Positions 16,246-25,012 of a stretch of 37,510 bases of DNA are shown here, in pieces (positions within the stretch are counted from its first letter, which is position 1; each line of letters opens with the position of its first letter). Under the pieces are notes generated by a model. It ran no database searches. It was given only the letters and a program-made list of their open reading frames with translations, and was not told the origin of the DNA. Origin of the DNA: Alkaliphilus pronyensis (lineage in GTDB: Bacteria > Bacillota > Clostridia > Peptostreptococcales > Natronincolaceae). The stretch spans positions 1 through 37,510 of the forward strand of contig NZ_WBZC01000032.1 in assembly GCF_009017275.1 (NCBI RefSeq), in the 5' to 3' direction. The translations under genes and the position numbers were made by a program.

Positions 16246-16785
16246 ATGGTAGAAAGATTAGTAGGTAAAAAAGCACCATATTTTGAAATGAACACAGTCG
16301 ATGGAGAAGGAAAGGAATTTAGCAGAGTCAGTTTAGAGGACTATAAGGGTAAATGGTTGGTTATGTTCTTTTATCCATTAGATTTCACATTTGTTTGTCC
16401 AACAGAAATAAAAGGGTATAACAGCAGAATAGAAGACTTTAAAAGCATGAATGCTGAAATTCTTGGAGTAAGTACAGATAGTGAGCACTCCCATAAGGCA
16501 TGGATTAATACTGCCCATGATAAAGGGGGCTTAGGTAAGCTACACTTCCCATTAGCTTCAGACATGACACAAAGAGTTGCAAGGGATTATGGAATACTAA
16601 TAGAAGAAGAAGGTATTGCCCTTAGAGGACTTTTTATAATTGATCCAGAAGGAGTTTTAAGATACTCAGTAGTACACGATTTAAATGTTGGAAGAAGTGT
16701 AGATGAAACAATAAGAGTTTTGCAAGGCTTAAAATCCGGTGGCTTATGCCCAATAGATTGGAAACCAGGTGAAGATCTTTTATAA
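16246..16785 (+). CDS. 2-Cys peroxiredoxin (AhpC/Prx1 type)
   Basis: A 179-residue thiol peroxidase that reduces H2O2 and organic peroxides. Peroxidatic Cys51 lies in DFTFVCPTEI, the resolving Cys168 in GGLCPIDWKPG, and the conserved Arg is in RGLFIIDPEG. Typical 2-Cys length. The adjacent GGLG and GxxP-type segments suggest the sensitive (robust?) state cannot be judged. No AhpF-type reductase is next to it, so reduction probably comes from thioredoxin. TAGGAGGG lies ahead of the ATG and a terminator follows, so it is a single-gene unit. A protective role against oxygen is expected in an anaerobe with ferredoxin enzymes like IorAB. Confidence 0.94.
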   Translation: MVERLVGKKAPYFEMNTVDGEGKEFSRVSLEDYKGKWLVMFFYPLDFTFVCPTEIKGYNSRIEDFKSMNAEILGVSTDSEHSHKAWINTAHDKGGLGKLHFPLASDMTQRVARDYGILIEEEGIALRGLFIIDPEGVLRYSVVHDLNVGRSVDETIRVLQGLKSGGLCPIDWKPGEDLL

Positions 16786-16822
16786 TAATACAAACTATAT
16801 AAATACTAAAACCATGTAATAG

Positions 16823-16851
16823 AAAATGAGTCAGAAATGGCTCATTTTTTT
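16823..16851 (+). terminator. terminator of the peroxiredoxin gene
   Basis: AATGAGTC (16825-16832) pairs with GGCTCATT, with a short loop, followed by a run of six to seven T. Confidence 0.8.
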
Positions 16852-17010
16852 GAGTTGATAATTTTACAATTAAAATGATAATATTAAGTTAAAACTAAAT
16901 TGTAAATTTGCTAAGTTAAAATAATAAAATTTTGTGCAAGATGTCAATAGAACAAATAGAAAATTTCTACTAGAATAATAATATATGAACATAAGAGGGG
17001 GGTATTTCTT

Positions 17011-18120
17011 TTGGCAAGCTTGACTTTAAAGAATATAAAAAAAGTTTACTCTGGTAACGTCACTGCTGTTCAGGATTTTAATTTAGAAATAGAGGATAAA
17101 GAGTTTATCGTATTGGTTGGGCCATCTGGTTGTGGCAAGTCAACTACCTTGAGGATGATTGCAGGGCTAGAAGAAATAACAGAGGGAGAACTATATATTG
17201 AAGAACTTCTAGTTAACGATGTGGCACCAAAGGATAGAGATATAGCAATGGTATTTCAAAATTATGCACTTTACCCACACATGACAGTTTATGATAATAT
17301 GGCCTTTGGTTTAAAATTAAGGAAAACACCAAAGACAGAAATTAACAGAAGAGTAAGAGAGGCTGCAAAAATACTAGATATAGAGGAGCTATTAGATAGA
17401 AAGCCAAAGGCCCTTTCAGGGGGACAAAGGCAAAGGGTTGCACTAGGCAGGGCAATAGTAAGAGAGCCAAAGGTATTCTTAATGGATGAGCCATTATCAA
17501 ATTTAGATGCAAAGCTTAGAGTTCTAATGAGGACTGAGATAGCAAAGCTTCATCATAAATTGCAAACTACATTTATATATGTAACCCATGATCAAACTGA
17601 AGCAATGACTATGGGAGATCGTATAGTTGTTATGAAGGATGGGGTTATTCATCAGGTAGATACACCCTTAAATCTATATAATTACCCCGCCAATGTTTTT
17701 GTAGCTGGTTTTATTGGAAGTCCACAAATGAATTTTATAGATGGAAGAATAGAAAAAGAAGCCGATAGTCTGTATTTTGCCTTTAAAGATAACAGAATTA
17801 AATTATCTGGAGAAAAGGCAAAAATTCTACAGTCTAAAGCATATGAAAATAAGGAAGTAATAATGGGTATTAGACCAGAAGATATACATAATGAAAAGGC
17901 TATTATTGAGAAGCATATAGATTGTACTGTAGAAGGCAAAATTGAGGTATCTGAATTAATGGGAGCAGAGGTTTATCTATATTTAAAAGTTGGAGACCAA
18001 AGTGTTACAGCAAGGGTAGGTGCCAATACTAAGGCTCAACCAGATTCAATTGTAAGGCTTGCACTTGATCCAGAAAAAATTCATATATTTGATAAGGAAT
18101 CAGAATTAGCTATTTTCTAA
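17011..18120 (+). CDS. malK: carbohydrate ABC importer ATPase (MalK/MsmX/UgpC type)
   Basis: A 369-residue ATPase energising sugar uptake at the cytoplasmic face. Walker [10 protein letters not shown] (37-45), Q-loop [20 protein letters not shown], signature LSGGQRQR (135-142), Walker [17 protein letters not shown] (155-170) and H-loop YVTHDQTEA. The C-terminal about 130 residues form the MalK-type TOBE/regulatory domain (VMGIRPEDI, then [17 protein letters not shown]). The TTG start is supported by GAGGGGGGT. It is not in the malEFG operon 6 kb downstream. Together with that cluster it probably serves the maltodextrin importer, though such ATPases often serve several importers. Confidence 0.94.
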   Translation: MASLTLKNIKKVYSGNVTAVQDFNLEIEDKEFIVLVGPSGCGKSTTLRMIAGLEEITEGELYIEELLVNDVAPKDRDIAMVFQNYALYPHMTVYDNMAFGLKLRKTPKTEINRRVREAAKILDIEELLDRKPKALSGGQRQRVALGRAIVREPKVFLMDEPLSNLDAKLRVLMRTEIAKLHHKLQTTFIYVTHDQTEAMTMGDRIVVMKDGVIHQVDTPLNLYNYPANVFVAGFIGSPQMNFIDGRIEKEADSLYFAFKDNRIKLSGEKAKILQSKAYENKEVIMGIRPEDIHNEKAIIEKHIDCTVEGKIEVSELMGAEVYLYLKVGDQSVTARVGANTKAQPDSIVRLALDPEKIHIFDKESELAIF

Positions 18121-18134
18121 AATGAGGGATTCAA

Positions 18135-19124
18135 TTGAAAACTATTAAAGAACTTGTAAAAGAAGTTAATAGTATTATTCCAGCCTTTAAGGGGATTATT
18201 GATGGAGAAGGAAGGCTTATAGCTGGTAGCCTATGTAAGGATAAGCCTCCAGAAAACAATGAATTATACCCTATTTGTATTAATGATAACCTAATTTATT
18301 ACTTATACTGTAGAGGAGCAATTGCTGAAGATACCATAGAACTATTAAAGCTAGCTATAAATTCGTCTCTACTAAATACTAGTAACAAAAAAAGTAAGGT
18401 ACAAATAATTAAAAGCCTAATGGATAATGAAATTGACTTAATCAGTCTTGAAGCTGCTGAAGAACTATTGCTATCAAAAAATTCTTTTACTTTAATGTGG
18501 ATTCAAATTAATGAAGATGAAGAGTTGCTTAACCTACATCACGTCATTAAAGAAAGCTTTAAGGGTGATGGTTATTCCACAGTAGTGGCTACTTTACAGG
18601 GAATACTCATCTTTATAGAGGGTCATAAGTCAAAGGAAAAGCTGTTAAGTAAAGGAAAATCAATTAGAGATACAGTAAATTCAGAGCTATACATAGACCT
18701 GAGAATAGGAATAAGTAATAAATATAGTAGACTAAAGGATTTTAAAAAGTATTTTCTCGAGACAAAGGAGATAGTCGAGCTAGGAGGTGTTTTTTACCCT
18801 GAGGAGCATATCTATTTTGCTGAGGATTTAAAGGTTGAAAAGCTATTGTATGCTATTCCAAAGGAACTCAAAGAAAAAATATTTATTGAATTATTTTATA
18901 AAGAAATATATTATAATATTGAAGAAGAGATGTTAAAAACAATATCTGTGTTTATTGATAATAATTTAAGTATGAGGGATACTGCTAAAGCCTTGTTTAT
19001 CCATAGAAACACCTTAGCATATAGGTTAGATAAGATTAATAAAGAGCTAGGTCTTGATTTAAGAAGCTTTAAAGATGCTTTGATTTTTAAGATAAGCTGG
19101 CTATTAAAGAAAAGTGTTCAGTAA
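18135..19124 (+). CDS. PucR/CdaR-type transcriptional regulator
   Basis: A 329-residue regulator. The C-terminal about 55 residues form the PucR-family helix-turn-helix (TISVFIDNNLSMRDTAKALF, then HRNTLAYRLDKINKELGLDL). The middle resembles the CdaR GGDEF-like domain (RIGISNKYSRLKDFKKYFLE, then EIVEL). The N-terminus is a possible sensor region. Start TTG 18135 follows GAGGG, 14 bases after malK, so the two are co-transcribed. CdaR relatives of the sugar-diacid type are usually activators. The effector here is not known; a link to glucan uptake is an inference from the context. Confidence 0.85.
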   Translation: MKTIKELVKEVNSIIPAFKGIIDGEGRLIAGSLCKDKPPENNELYPICINDNLIYYLYCRGAIAEDTIELLKLAINSSLLNTSNKKSKVQIIKSLMDNEIDLISLEAAEELLLSKNSFTLMWIQINEDEELLNLHHVIKESFKGDGYSTVVATLQGILIFIEGHKSKEKLLSKGKSIRDTVNSELYIDLRIGISNKYSRLKDFKKYFLETKEIVELGGVFYPEEHIYFAEDLKVEKLLYAIPKELKEKIFIELFYKEIYYNIEEEMLKTISVFIDNNLSMRDTAKALFIHRNTLAYRLDKINKELGLDLRSFKDALIFKISWLLKKSVQ

Positions 19125-19125
19125 T

Positions 19126-19152
19126 AGCGATAGAAATATTATATCTATCGCT
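19126..19152 (+). terminator. hairpin after the regulator gene
   Basis: AGCGATAGA (19126-19134) and TCTATCGCT (19144-19152) are a perfect 9-bp inverted repeat with a 9-base loop, starting 2 bases after the stop codon. There is no T-run, so it may be a weak terminator or a processing/stability hairpin before glgP. Confidence 0.4.
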
Positions 19153-19168
19153 TATATAAAAATCAATT

Positions 19169-19184
19169 ATGCAATCGGTTGCGT
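19169..19184 (+). promoter_or_regulatory. LacI-family operator before glgP
   Basis: ATGCAATCGGTTGCGT contains the half-sites GCAA/TTGC around a CG centre (19171-19182). It closely matches the sites at 23622-23637 and 29394-29409. It lies 22 bases ahead of the glgP start, downstream of any plausible promoter, so a bound repressor would block elongation or initiation. Confidence 0.75.
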
Positions 19185-19205
19185 AAATTAAAGGGAGGAT
19201 TTTAA

Positions 19206-20816
19206 ATGTCGAGCAATATGCCAAAAGTAGCTTATTTTTGTATGGAGTATGGACTAGATGAAAGCTTTAAAATTTACTCTGGTGGTCTAGGAATACTGGC
19301 CGGTGATCATCTAAAGGGTGCAAGGGATAATAACCTTCCACTGGTTGGAATAGGTATAAAATGGAAGCAAGGCTACGTTGAACAAATTGTGTCACAAGGA
19401 AAGCTATACGATGGTTATCGTCAATATGATTATGATTTTTTAGAGGATACAGGAGTAAAGGTTAAAGTAAGAATTAGACAAAATGATGTGTATTGTAAGG
19501 TTTGGAGGGTTGACTGCTTCGGTAATGCACCGCTGTATTTACTAGATACTGATTTAGAGGAAAATAATCAACGATGGATCACAGGTCAGCTATATGGAGG
19601 CTTCAGTGAAGATAGAATAGCGCAGGAAATGATATTAGGTATAGGTGGAGTAAAGGCCTTAAGAGCATTAGGTATTAATGTTGATGTTTATCATTTTAAT
19701 GAGGGCCATGCAGCTTTAGCTGGACTAGAGTTAATCAGAGAAAAGATGGATAAGGGCTATTCCTTTAAGGAAGCATGGGATAAAACCCGTAATGAGGTTG
19801 TATTTACAACACATACTCCAATTAAAGCAGGCAATGAGCATCATAGCATTGAAACTCTATTATATATGGGGGCAAATCTTAACTTTTCAGTAGAAGAGCT
19901 TAATGAAATTGGTGGCGTTCCCTTCAATATGACAGTGGCAGCATTAAGAATGTCAAGAAAAGCAAATGCCGTTGCAGCACTCCACAATGAGACAGCAAAT
20001 AAGATGTGGAGGGATATAAAAGAAAAAGCAAGCATTATAGGAATAACCAATGGAATTCATAAAGGCACCTGGGTAGATGACAGAATGAGAAAAGAATTTA
20101 ATAGCCTTGAAGAAATGTGGAACAATCATATGGAAATAAAGAGAGAGCTAATTGCTTTTGTTGAAGAAAAAACTGGTAAGAGACTGAAGGAAAAGGCACT
20201 TCTTATTGGTTTTTCAAGAAGAGCAGCTGCTTACAAGCGTAGTGATCTAATATTTAAGGATGAAAAAATGCTAGAAGATTATCTTCAATCAGGAGATGTT
20301 CAAATAATCTTCTCAGGTAAAGCACATCCCTTAGATGATTCAGGAAAAAAGATAGTGTTAAACTTAGTTGAAATGTCTAAAAAATACCCAAATAGTGTGG
20401 TATTTATAGAAAACTACGACATAGAAATTGGAAAGATGCTTACTAGAGGCTGCGATGTATGGTTAAACAATCCGAGAAGACCAAACGAGGCCAGTGGTAC
20501 ATCAGGTATGAAGGCAGCAATGAACGGAGTTCTTAATTGCTCTACCCTTGATGGGTGGTGGCCAGAGGTTTGTCAGCATGGAGTTAATGGATGGGTAATA
20601 GGTGATGAAACAGTATCTCAAGTAAAGGAAGAGCAGGACGATAAAGATGCTAAAGCCCTTTATGAGGTGTTACTTACTGAGGTAATTCCTACATATTATA
20701 AAAAGCCACAAAAGTGGTTAAAAATGATGGATGCCAGTATTAAAACTACTTCACAATACTTTTCTGTTGATAGAATGCTACAGGAATATTATGACTTAAT
20801 GTATAAACAAGAGTAA
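19206..20816 (+). CDS. glgP: alpha-glucan phosphorylase (short GT35 type)
   Basis: A 536-residue GT35 phosphorylase that releases glucose-1-phosphate from the non-reducing ends of maltodextrin or glycogen. It is shorter than the E. coli enzyme (about 800) and fits the shorter bacterial/archaeal GT35 group. Visible: AYFCMEYGLDES with YSGGLGILAGDHLKGA at the N-terminus, HFNEGHAAL, FTTHTPIKAGNEHH, TNGIHKGTW, FSRRAAAYKR, and the pyridoxal-phosphate lysine K436 in EASGTSGMKAAMNG. GGGAGG lies ahead of the ATG. It is the first gene of a glgP-malQ unit under the operator at 19169-19184. Confidence 0.94.
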   Translation: MSSNMPKVAYFCMEYGLDESFKIYSGGLGILAGDHLKGARDNNLPLVGIGIKWKQGYVEQIVSQGKLYDGYRQYDYDFLEDTGVKVKVRIRQNDVYCKVWRVDCFGNAPLYLLDTDLEENNQRWITGQLYGGFSEDRIAQEMILGIGGVKALRALGINVDVYHFNEGHAALAGLELIREKMDKGYSFKEAWDKTRNEVVFTTHTPIKAGNEHHSIETLLYMGANLNFSVEELNEIGGVPFNMTVAALRMSRKANAVAALHNETANKMWRDIKEKASIIGITNGIHKGTWVDDRMRKEFNSLEEMWNNHMEIKRELIAFVEEKTGKRLKEKALLIGFSRRAAAYKRSDLIFKDEKMLEDYLQSGDVQIIFSGKAHPLDDSGKKIVLNLVEMSKKYPNSVVFIENYDIEIGKMLTRGCDVWLNNPRRPNEASGTSGMKAAMNGVLNCSTLDGWWPEVCQHGVNGWVIGDETVSQVKEEQDDKDAKALYEVLLTEVIPTYYKKPQKWLKMMDASIKTTSQYFSVDRMLQEYYDLMYKQE

Positions 20817-20853
20817 CAAGTGAAATAGCTTTAATAAGGATGGAGGGTTTATA

Positions 20854-22356
20854 TTGAAACTAATCAGACAGTGTGGAATACTCCTTCATCCCACATCCCT
20901 GCCGTCTAAATATGGAATTGGAGATATGGGAAAAGAGGCATACCAGTTTGTTGATTTTTTAAAAAGGGCAAATCAAAAACTATGGCAAGTTCTACCTTTA
21001 AATCCACCAGGATATGGAGAATCACCATATCAATGCTTTTCTGCCTTTGCTGGTAATCCATTAATTATTAGCATTGATTTACTACTTGAAGACGGTTACC
21101 TTGAGTATAATGATATAGAGGCAGTACCTAGCTTTAGTGAAAGCAAAGTAGAATTCCAAAAGGTTAAAGAGTATAAAGATATAATATTCAAAAAGGCCTT
21201 CAATAGCTTTAAAAAGTTAAAAAAAGACGATAGTTATTTTAGATTTATAGAGGACAATAAAAATTGGTTGCATGACTACGGCTTATTTATGGCAATTAAA
21301 GATCACTCGAATGGAAGGCCGTGGAACAAGTGGCACCACTCAATTGCATTTCCCACAGAGGAGGTAAAAAGCAAGTATAAACATCAGCTTAAGGATGAAG
21401 TACAATACTATATATTCCTACAATATTTGTTTGACAAGCAATGGAGAAGCCTTAGAGATTACTCTAATAAACAAGGGATAAAGATTATTGGAGATCTACC
21501 AATATTTATTTCATATGATAGTAGTGATGCATGGACCCATCCCCATCTATTCGAGTTGGATGATAAGGGTAATCCCCTAAAGGTTGCTGGTGTTCCCCCA
21601 GATTGCTTTAGCAAAACAGGTCAACTGTGGGGAAATCCACATTTTAAGTGGTCAGTAATGGAATCTAATGGATTCCAATGGTGGAAAAATAGATTTAAGA
21701 AGCTAATAGAACTGGTGGATATTATAAGAATAGATCATTTTAGAGGCTTCGAAGCATATTGGGTGGTTTCTGCCACAGCAAAAACTGCAGAAGCTGGCAG
21801 CTGGGTTAAGGCACCAGGCCAGAAGCTGTTTAGCGAAGTTAAAAAGGAACTAGAGAGTTTGCCCATAATAGTTGAAGATCTTGGGTTCATAACACCAGAG
21901 GTTAAAAGACTAAAAAAACAGTTTAATTTTCCAGGGATGAAAATTCTTCAGTTCTCCTTTGGAAGAAATGTACCAAGAAGAGAAAGGCCAGCTGGATATG
22001 AAAAAGCATCAGTAGTCTATACAGGAACCCATGATAATGAAACAATACTAGGTTGGTACAAAAACATCATTGCCAGTAACAATAAATATATGTTAAAGAT
22101 TCTTAATAAGCATTATGGCATTAACCCATCAATGAAGGATGAAGAGATTTGCTGGAGGTTTATCGAAATTGCATATAACAATAGCTCAAGCTATGCCATA
22201 ATTCCTCTGCAGGATATTATAGTATTAGATAACACAGGTAGAATGAATTATCCTGGCACAGTAGGCGGTAATTGGGATTGGAGATATGAGAAAAGGCTTT
22301 TAACAGCTGACATTGAAGACAAACTCCGCAAATTAACTGAAGCATATAATAGATAA
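20854..22356 (+). CDS. malQ: 4-alpha-glucanotransferase (amylomaltase, GH77)
   Basis: A 500-residue disproportionating enzyme that transfers glucan chains between maltodextrins, making longer substrates for GlgP and releasing glucose. The family features are present: GILLHPTSLPSKYGIGDMG at the N-terminus, LPIFISYDSSDAWTHPHLF, the nucleophile region IRIDHFRGFEAYW, the acid/base region IIVEDLGFITPEV and YTGTHDNETILGWY. Length is typical. TTG 20854 is the start because GGAGGG lies 8 bases upstream. It follows glgP after 37 bases, so one transcript. Confidence 0.95.
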   Translation: MKLIRQCGILLHPTSLPSKYGIGDMGKEAYQFVDFLKRANQKLWQVLPLNPPGYGESPYQCFSAFAGNPLIISIDLLLEDGYLEYNDIEAVPSFSESKVEFQKVKEYKDIIFKKAFNSFKKLKKDDSYFRFIEDNKNWLHDYGLFMAIKDHSNGRPWNKWHHSIAFPTEEVKSKYKHQLKDEVQYYIFLQYLFDKQWRSLRDYSNKQGIKIIGDLPIFISYDSSDAWTHPHLFELDDKGNPLKVAGVPPDCFSKTGQLWGNPHFKWSVMESNGFQWWKNRFKKLIELVDIIRIDHFRGFEAYWVVSATAKTAEAGSWVKAPGQKLFSEVKKELESLPIIVEDLGFITPEVKRLKKQFNFPGMKILQFSFGRNVPRRERPAGYEKASVVYTGTHDNETILGWYKNIIASNNKYMLKILNKHYGINPSMKDEEICWRFIEIAYNNSSSYAIIPLQDIIVLDNTGRMNYPGTVGGNWDWRYEKRLLTADIEDKLRKLTEAYNR

Positions 22357-22432
22357 TAGGTATTTAGTGTTTAAATTTGTAAAAAAAAGTGATAAAATAT
22401 TATTACTATAAAATTAAAAAGGAAGATTTTCC

Positions 22433-23443
22433 ATGAAGGTTACAATAAAAGAGGTGGCTAAATATGCAGAGGTTTCACCCTCTACAGTATCAAGGGCCCT
22501 TAAAAATAGCCCATTGATTAGTCAAGGAACTAAAGAAAGAATAAATGAAATAGTTAAAGAGCTTGGTTACCATCCTAATGAAATAGCCCGTAGCTTAGCA
22601 AACAAGTCTTCACATACATTAGGAATGATATTACCAGCATCAGCAGAAGATAGCTTAATAAACCCTTTCTTCACCCAGTTTATATTGGGAGTAACCAGAT
22701 ACTTGGAAAGTCAACATTATTCCCTTTTATTATCCTCTGCTAAAAATGAAGAGGAAGAACTACAGCAAATTACTCGAACAGTAAACTCAAAAAGAGTTGA
22801 TGGTATAATATTAATGACAGTTAGAGAAAACGATAAAAATATAGAATATTTAATGGAAAACAAATTTCCCTTTGTAGTGGTAGGTAATCCAAAGAAAAGA
22901 GATGAAGTTTTATGGGTTGATAATAACAATCAAAAAGCTATGTTTGAAGTAACAGAGGAGCTTATAAAAACAGGCCATAAAAAAATTGCTTTTCTAGGAG
23001 GAAGCAAAAAGCTAAAGGTTACAAAAAATCGTTTTAAAGGCTATATGGAGGCACTACAAAAATACAATATACAATTAGATAACACTATAGTGCTAGAGGT
23101 AGGATTCTGTGAAAAAGAGGGTTATCTAAGCACCCAAAAACTGCTTAAGTCAAATAAGACGGTTGATGCCATAGTTACAACAGATGATCTGATTGCCTAT
23201 GGTAGCATGAGGGCAGTTAAAGAGTTAGGCTATAGAATACCTGATGATATATCTATAACAGGGTTTAATAACACTGTATTAGCACAATACCTATTTCCTA
23301 GCTTAACCTCAGTAGAAATAAATTCCTCTGAACTAGGCTTTAACGCTGCTAAGCTATTACTTGCCAGTTTAAGCGATGAATTATTAAATGAAAACTTCTA
23401 TATGGTTAAAACTCAACTGATAAAGCGAAACTCAAGCAAATAG
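22433..23443 (+). CDS. LacI-family transcriptional repressor, probably of the maltodextrin genes
   Basis: A 336-residue regulator. The N-terminal HTH and hinge (MKVTIKEVAKYAEVSPSTVS, then RALKNSPLISQGTKERI, NEIARSLANKSS) are standard LacI/GalR. The C-terminal periplasmic-binding-like domain (LGMILPAS ... ITGFNNTVLAQYLFPSLTSV) binds the inducer, presumably a maltodextrin. The hinge ARSLAN is the form that inserts in the minor groove at a central CG, matching the operators GCAAACGGTTGC and relatives seen nearby. It has no operator of its own. AAGGAAG is the SD and a terminator follows at 23470-23515. Confidence 0.94.
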   Translation: MKVTIKEVAKYAEVSPSTVSRALKNSPLISQGTKERINEIVKELGYHPNEIARSLANKSSHTLGMILPASAEDSLINPFFTQFILGVTRYLESQHYSLLLSSAKNEEEELQQITRTVNSKRVDGIILMTVRENDKNIEYLMENKFPFVVVGNPKKRDEVLWVDNNNQKAMFEVTEELIKTGHKKIAFLGGSKKLKVTKNRFKGYMEALQKYNIQLDNTIVLEVGFCEKEGYLSTQKLLKSNKTVDAIVTTDDLIAYGSMRAVKELGYRIPDDISITGFNNTVLAQYLFPSLTSVEINSSELGFNAAKLLLASLSDELLNENFYMVKTQLIKRNSSK

Positions 23444-23469
23444 CCAACTGATAAGGTGTAAAATAAACA

Positions 23470-23515
23470 CCCAGCATATTATTGTATTAATTGTACATAT
23501 ATTTGCTGGGTTTTT
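23470..23515 (+). terminator. terminator of the LacI-family regulator gene
   Basis: CCCAGCA (23470-23476) pairs with TGCTGGG (23504-23510), followed directly by TTTTT. Confidence 0.8.
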
Positions 23516-23584
23516 AATTGCAGAATTTAAGCATAAAGCATACAAAGGAATATGTTAATATTTAAAAATTCAATAATTTACATA

Positions 23585-23613
23585 TTGACATAAATTACTA
23601 GATATTATATACT
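23585..23613 (+). promoter_or_regulatory. strong sigma-A promoter of malEFG
   Basis: A perfect TTGACA (23585-23590), 17-base spacer, then TATACT (23608-23613). The LacI-type operator begins 9 bases downstream and covers the expected transcription start. Confidence 0.85.
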
Positions 23614-23621
23614 CTAAGTAG

Positions 23622-23637
23622 ATGCAAACGGTTGCAT
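23622..23637 (+). promoter_or_regulatory. LacI-family operator at the malE transcription start
   Basis: ATGCAAACGGTTGCAT is a near-perfect 16-bp palindrome centred on CG, overlapping the start point of the malE promoter. It is the classical position for repression by blocking RNA polymerase. Confidence 0.85.
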
Positions 23638-23670
23638 AAACCTGCATTTAATAATAAGGGGGAAAGCAAA

Positions 23671-24921
23671 ATGAATATGAATGGAAAAAAAATACTAAGC
23701 TTAGTCATTTTAATCTCAATGGTTTTCGTTGCATTATCAGGTTGTTCAACACCTACAACATCTTCAGTAGAAGAGTTTGATCCTGAAAAGGAAGTAACCC
23801 TGAAGATATGGCATGGATGGACAGGACAGGAAGAAGCGGCATTAATAGAAGCTACAAAGCTATTTAGTGAAGAGTATCCAAAGGTAACATTCGACTTGCT
23901 ATATACACCCTTTGAAGGTGGATATAAGGATAAGCTAAAGGCATCACTTCAAACTGGAGATGGTCCCGATCTATTCTTTGGACCCCACGACTGGACAGGA
24001 GAATTTGCTGTTGCAAACATGCTTCAGCCTATAGATGACTTAGTTAATGATGTAAAAGGTGACTACATCGATAGTACATATAAGGCAGGAGCCTATGGCG
24101 GAAAACACTATGGTTATCCCTTATCTATGGAGGCAATCGTGTTAATATACAATAAAAACATTATTAATGAGCCTCCAGCCACAATTAGCCAGCTAAATGA
24201 AATGGCTAAGGAATACACAAAGGGGGAGCAGTGGGGAATCGTATTTGACTATAATGGTATTTTCTACTTTACACATCCATTCTTCTCTGGATTTGGCAAT
24301 TCAGTTTTCAAGGATGATGAAGGTACACCTAACTTTAACAACGATAATTTCAAGGCATATTTAGAATATCTACATCAATTAAAGAACGTAGATAAAGTAA
24401 TGCCAAAGCAGCTTGATTATGGAACTGCTCAAGCACTTTTTATGGAAGAAAAAGCTGCCTTTTGGATTAACGGACCCTGGTCCTTTGGTGACTTAGAAGC
24501 AGCTGGTGTTAATTGGGGAGCAACAATATTCCCAACTAATGACATTGCAGGTAACGAGTCAAAGCCATTTATGGGAGTAAAAATGGCATTTATGCCTAGC
24601 TCTGCTACTAATAAGGCAGCAGCAAATGAATTTGCAAAGTTTGTATCCTCAGCTGAAATGGCATTATTATTCAATGATATGGTTGGTACAGTACCAGCCA
24701 ACAATAAGGTTGGAGAATTAGAAAAATGGACAGATCAGTTAATTCAAGATCAAGCAGCTAACGCTGTTTCAATGCCAGCTATCCCAGAGATGGGTCAGGT
24801 TTGGACTCCAGTTAAAGATGGAATTGATGCAGTGCTAGATGGTGGAGAAAGCATAGATGCTGTGGTAGAAAAAGTACAAGAAGAAATTGAAAAAGCCATT
24901 AAAGAAGCAAAAGGTGAATAA
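23671..24921 (+). CDS. malE: maltodextrin-binding lipoprotein of an ABC importer
   Basis: A 416-residue extracellular solute-binding protein (family 1). Lipoprotein signal: MNMNGKKILSLVILISMVFV then lipobox ALSGC with the acylated Cys25, and a Thr/Ser-rich linker. The mature part shows LKIWHGWTGQEEAALIEATK, LYTPFEGGYKDKLKASLQTG, DGPDLFFGPHDWTGEF, FWINGPWSFGDLEAAGVNWG, all typical of maltose/maltodextrin-binding proteins. The ATG at 23671 follows AAGGGGG; an ATG at 23632 lies inside the operator. First gene of malE-malF-malG. Confidence 0.94.
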   Translation: MNMNGKKILSLVILISMVFVALSGCSTPTTSSVEEFDPEKEVTLKIWHGWTGQEEAALIEATKLFSEEYPKVTFDLLYTPFEGGYKDKLKASLQTGDGPDLFFGPHDWTGEFAVANMLQPIDDLVNDVKGDYIDSTYKAGAYGGKHYGYPLSMEAIVLIYNKNIINEPPATISQLNEMAKEYTKGEQWGIVFDYNGIFYFTHPFFSGFGNSVFKDDEGTPNFNNDNFKAYLEYLHQLKNVDKVMPKQLDYGTAQALFMEEKAAFWINGPWSFGDLEAAGVNWGATIFPTNDIAGNESKPFMGVKMAFMPSSATNKAAANEFAKFVSSAEMALLFNDMVGTVPANNKVGELEKWTDQLIQDQAANAVSMPAIPEMGQVWTPVKDGIDAVLDGGESIDAVVEKVQEEIEKAIKEAKGE

Positions 24922-24928
24922 ATAATCT

Positions 24929-24958
24929 GATTAGGTCTGGGGTATCCCAGACTTAATC
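24929..24958 (+). promoter_or_regulatory. stable hairpin between malE and malF
   Basis: GATTAGGTCTGGG (24929-24941) pairs with CCCAGACTTAATC (24946-24958) with one G-U pair and a 4-base loop. No T-run follows. It probably protects the malE mRNA from 3' decay so that the binding protein outnumbers the permeases. It is also possible that it is a weak attenuator. Confidence 0.6.
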
Positions 24959-25012
24959 TCTTAATTAGACCTTTACAATATTTACCTTGAAGTATTAGAT
25001 AGGAGTGAAAAA

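Noticed and set aside
13756-16785. iorAB plus peroxiredoxin as one operon
   Set aside because: About 100 AT-rich bases and a separate strong SD lie between iorB and the peroxiredoxin gene, which has its own terminator. Co-transcription is possible but not supported.
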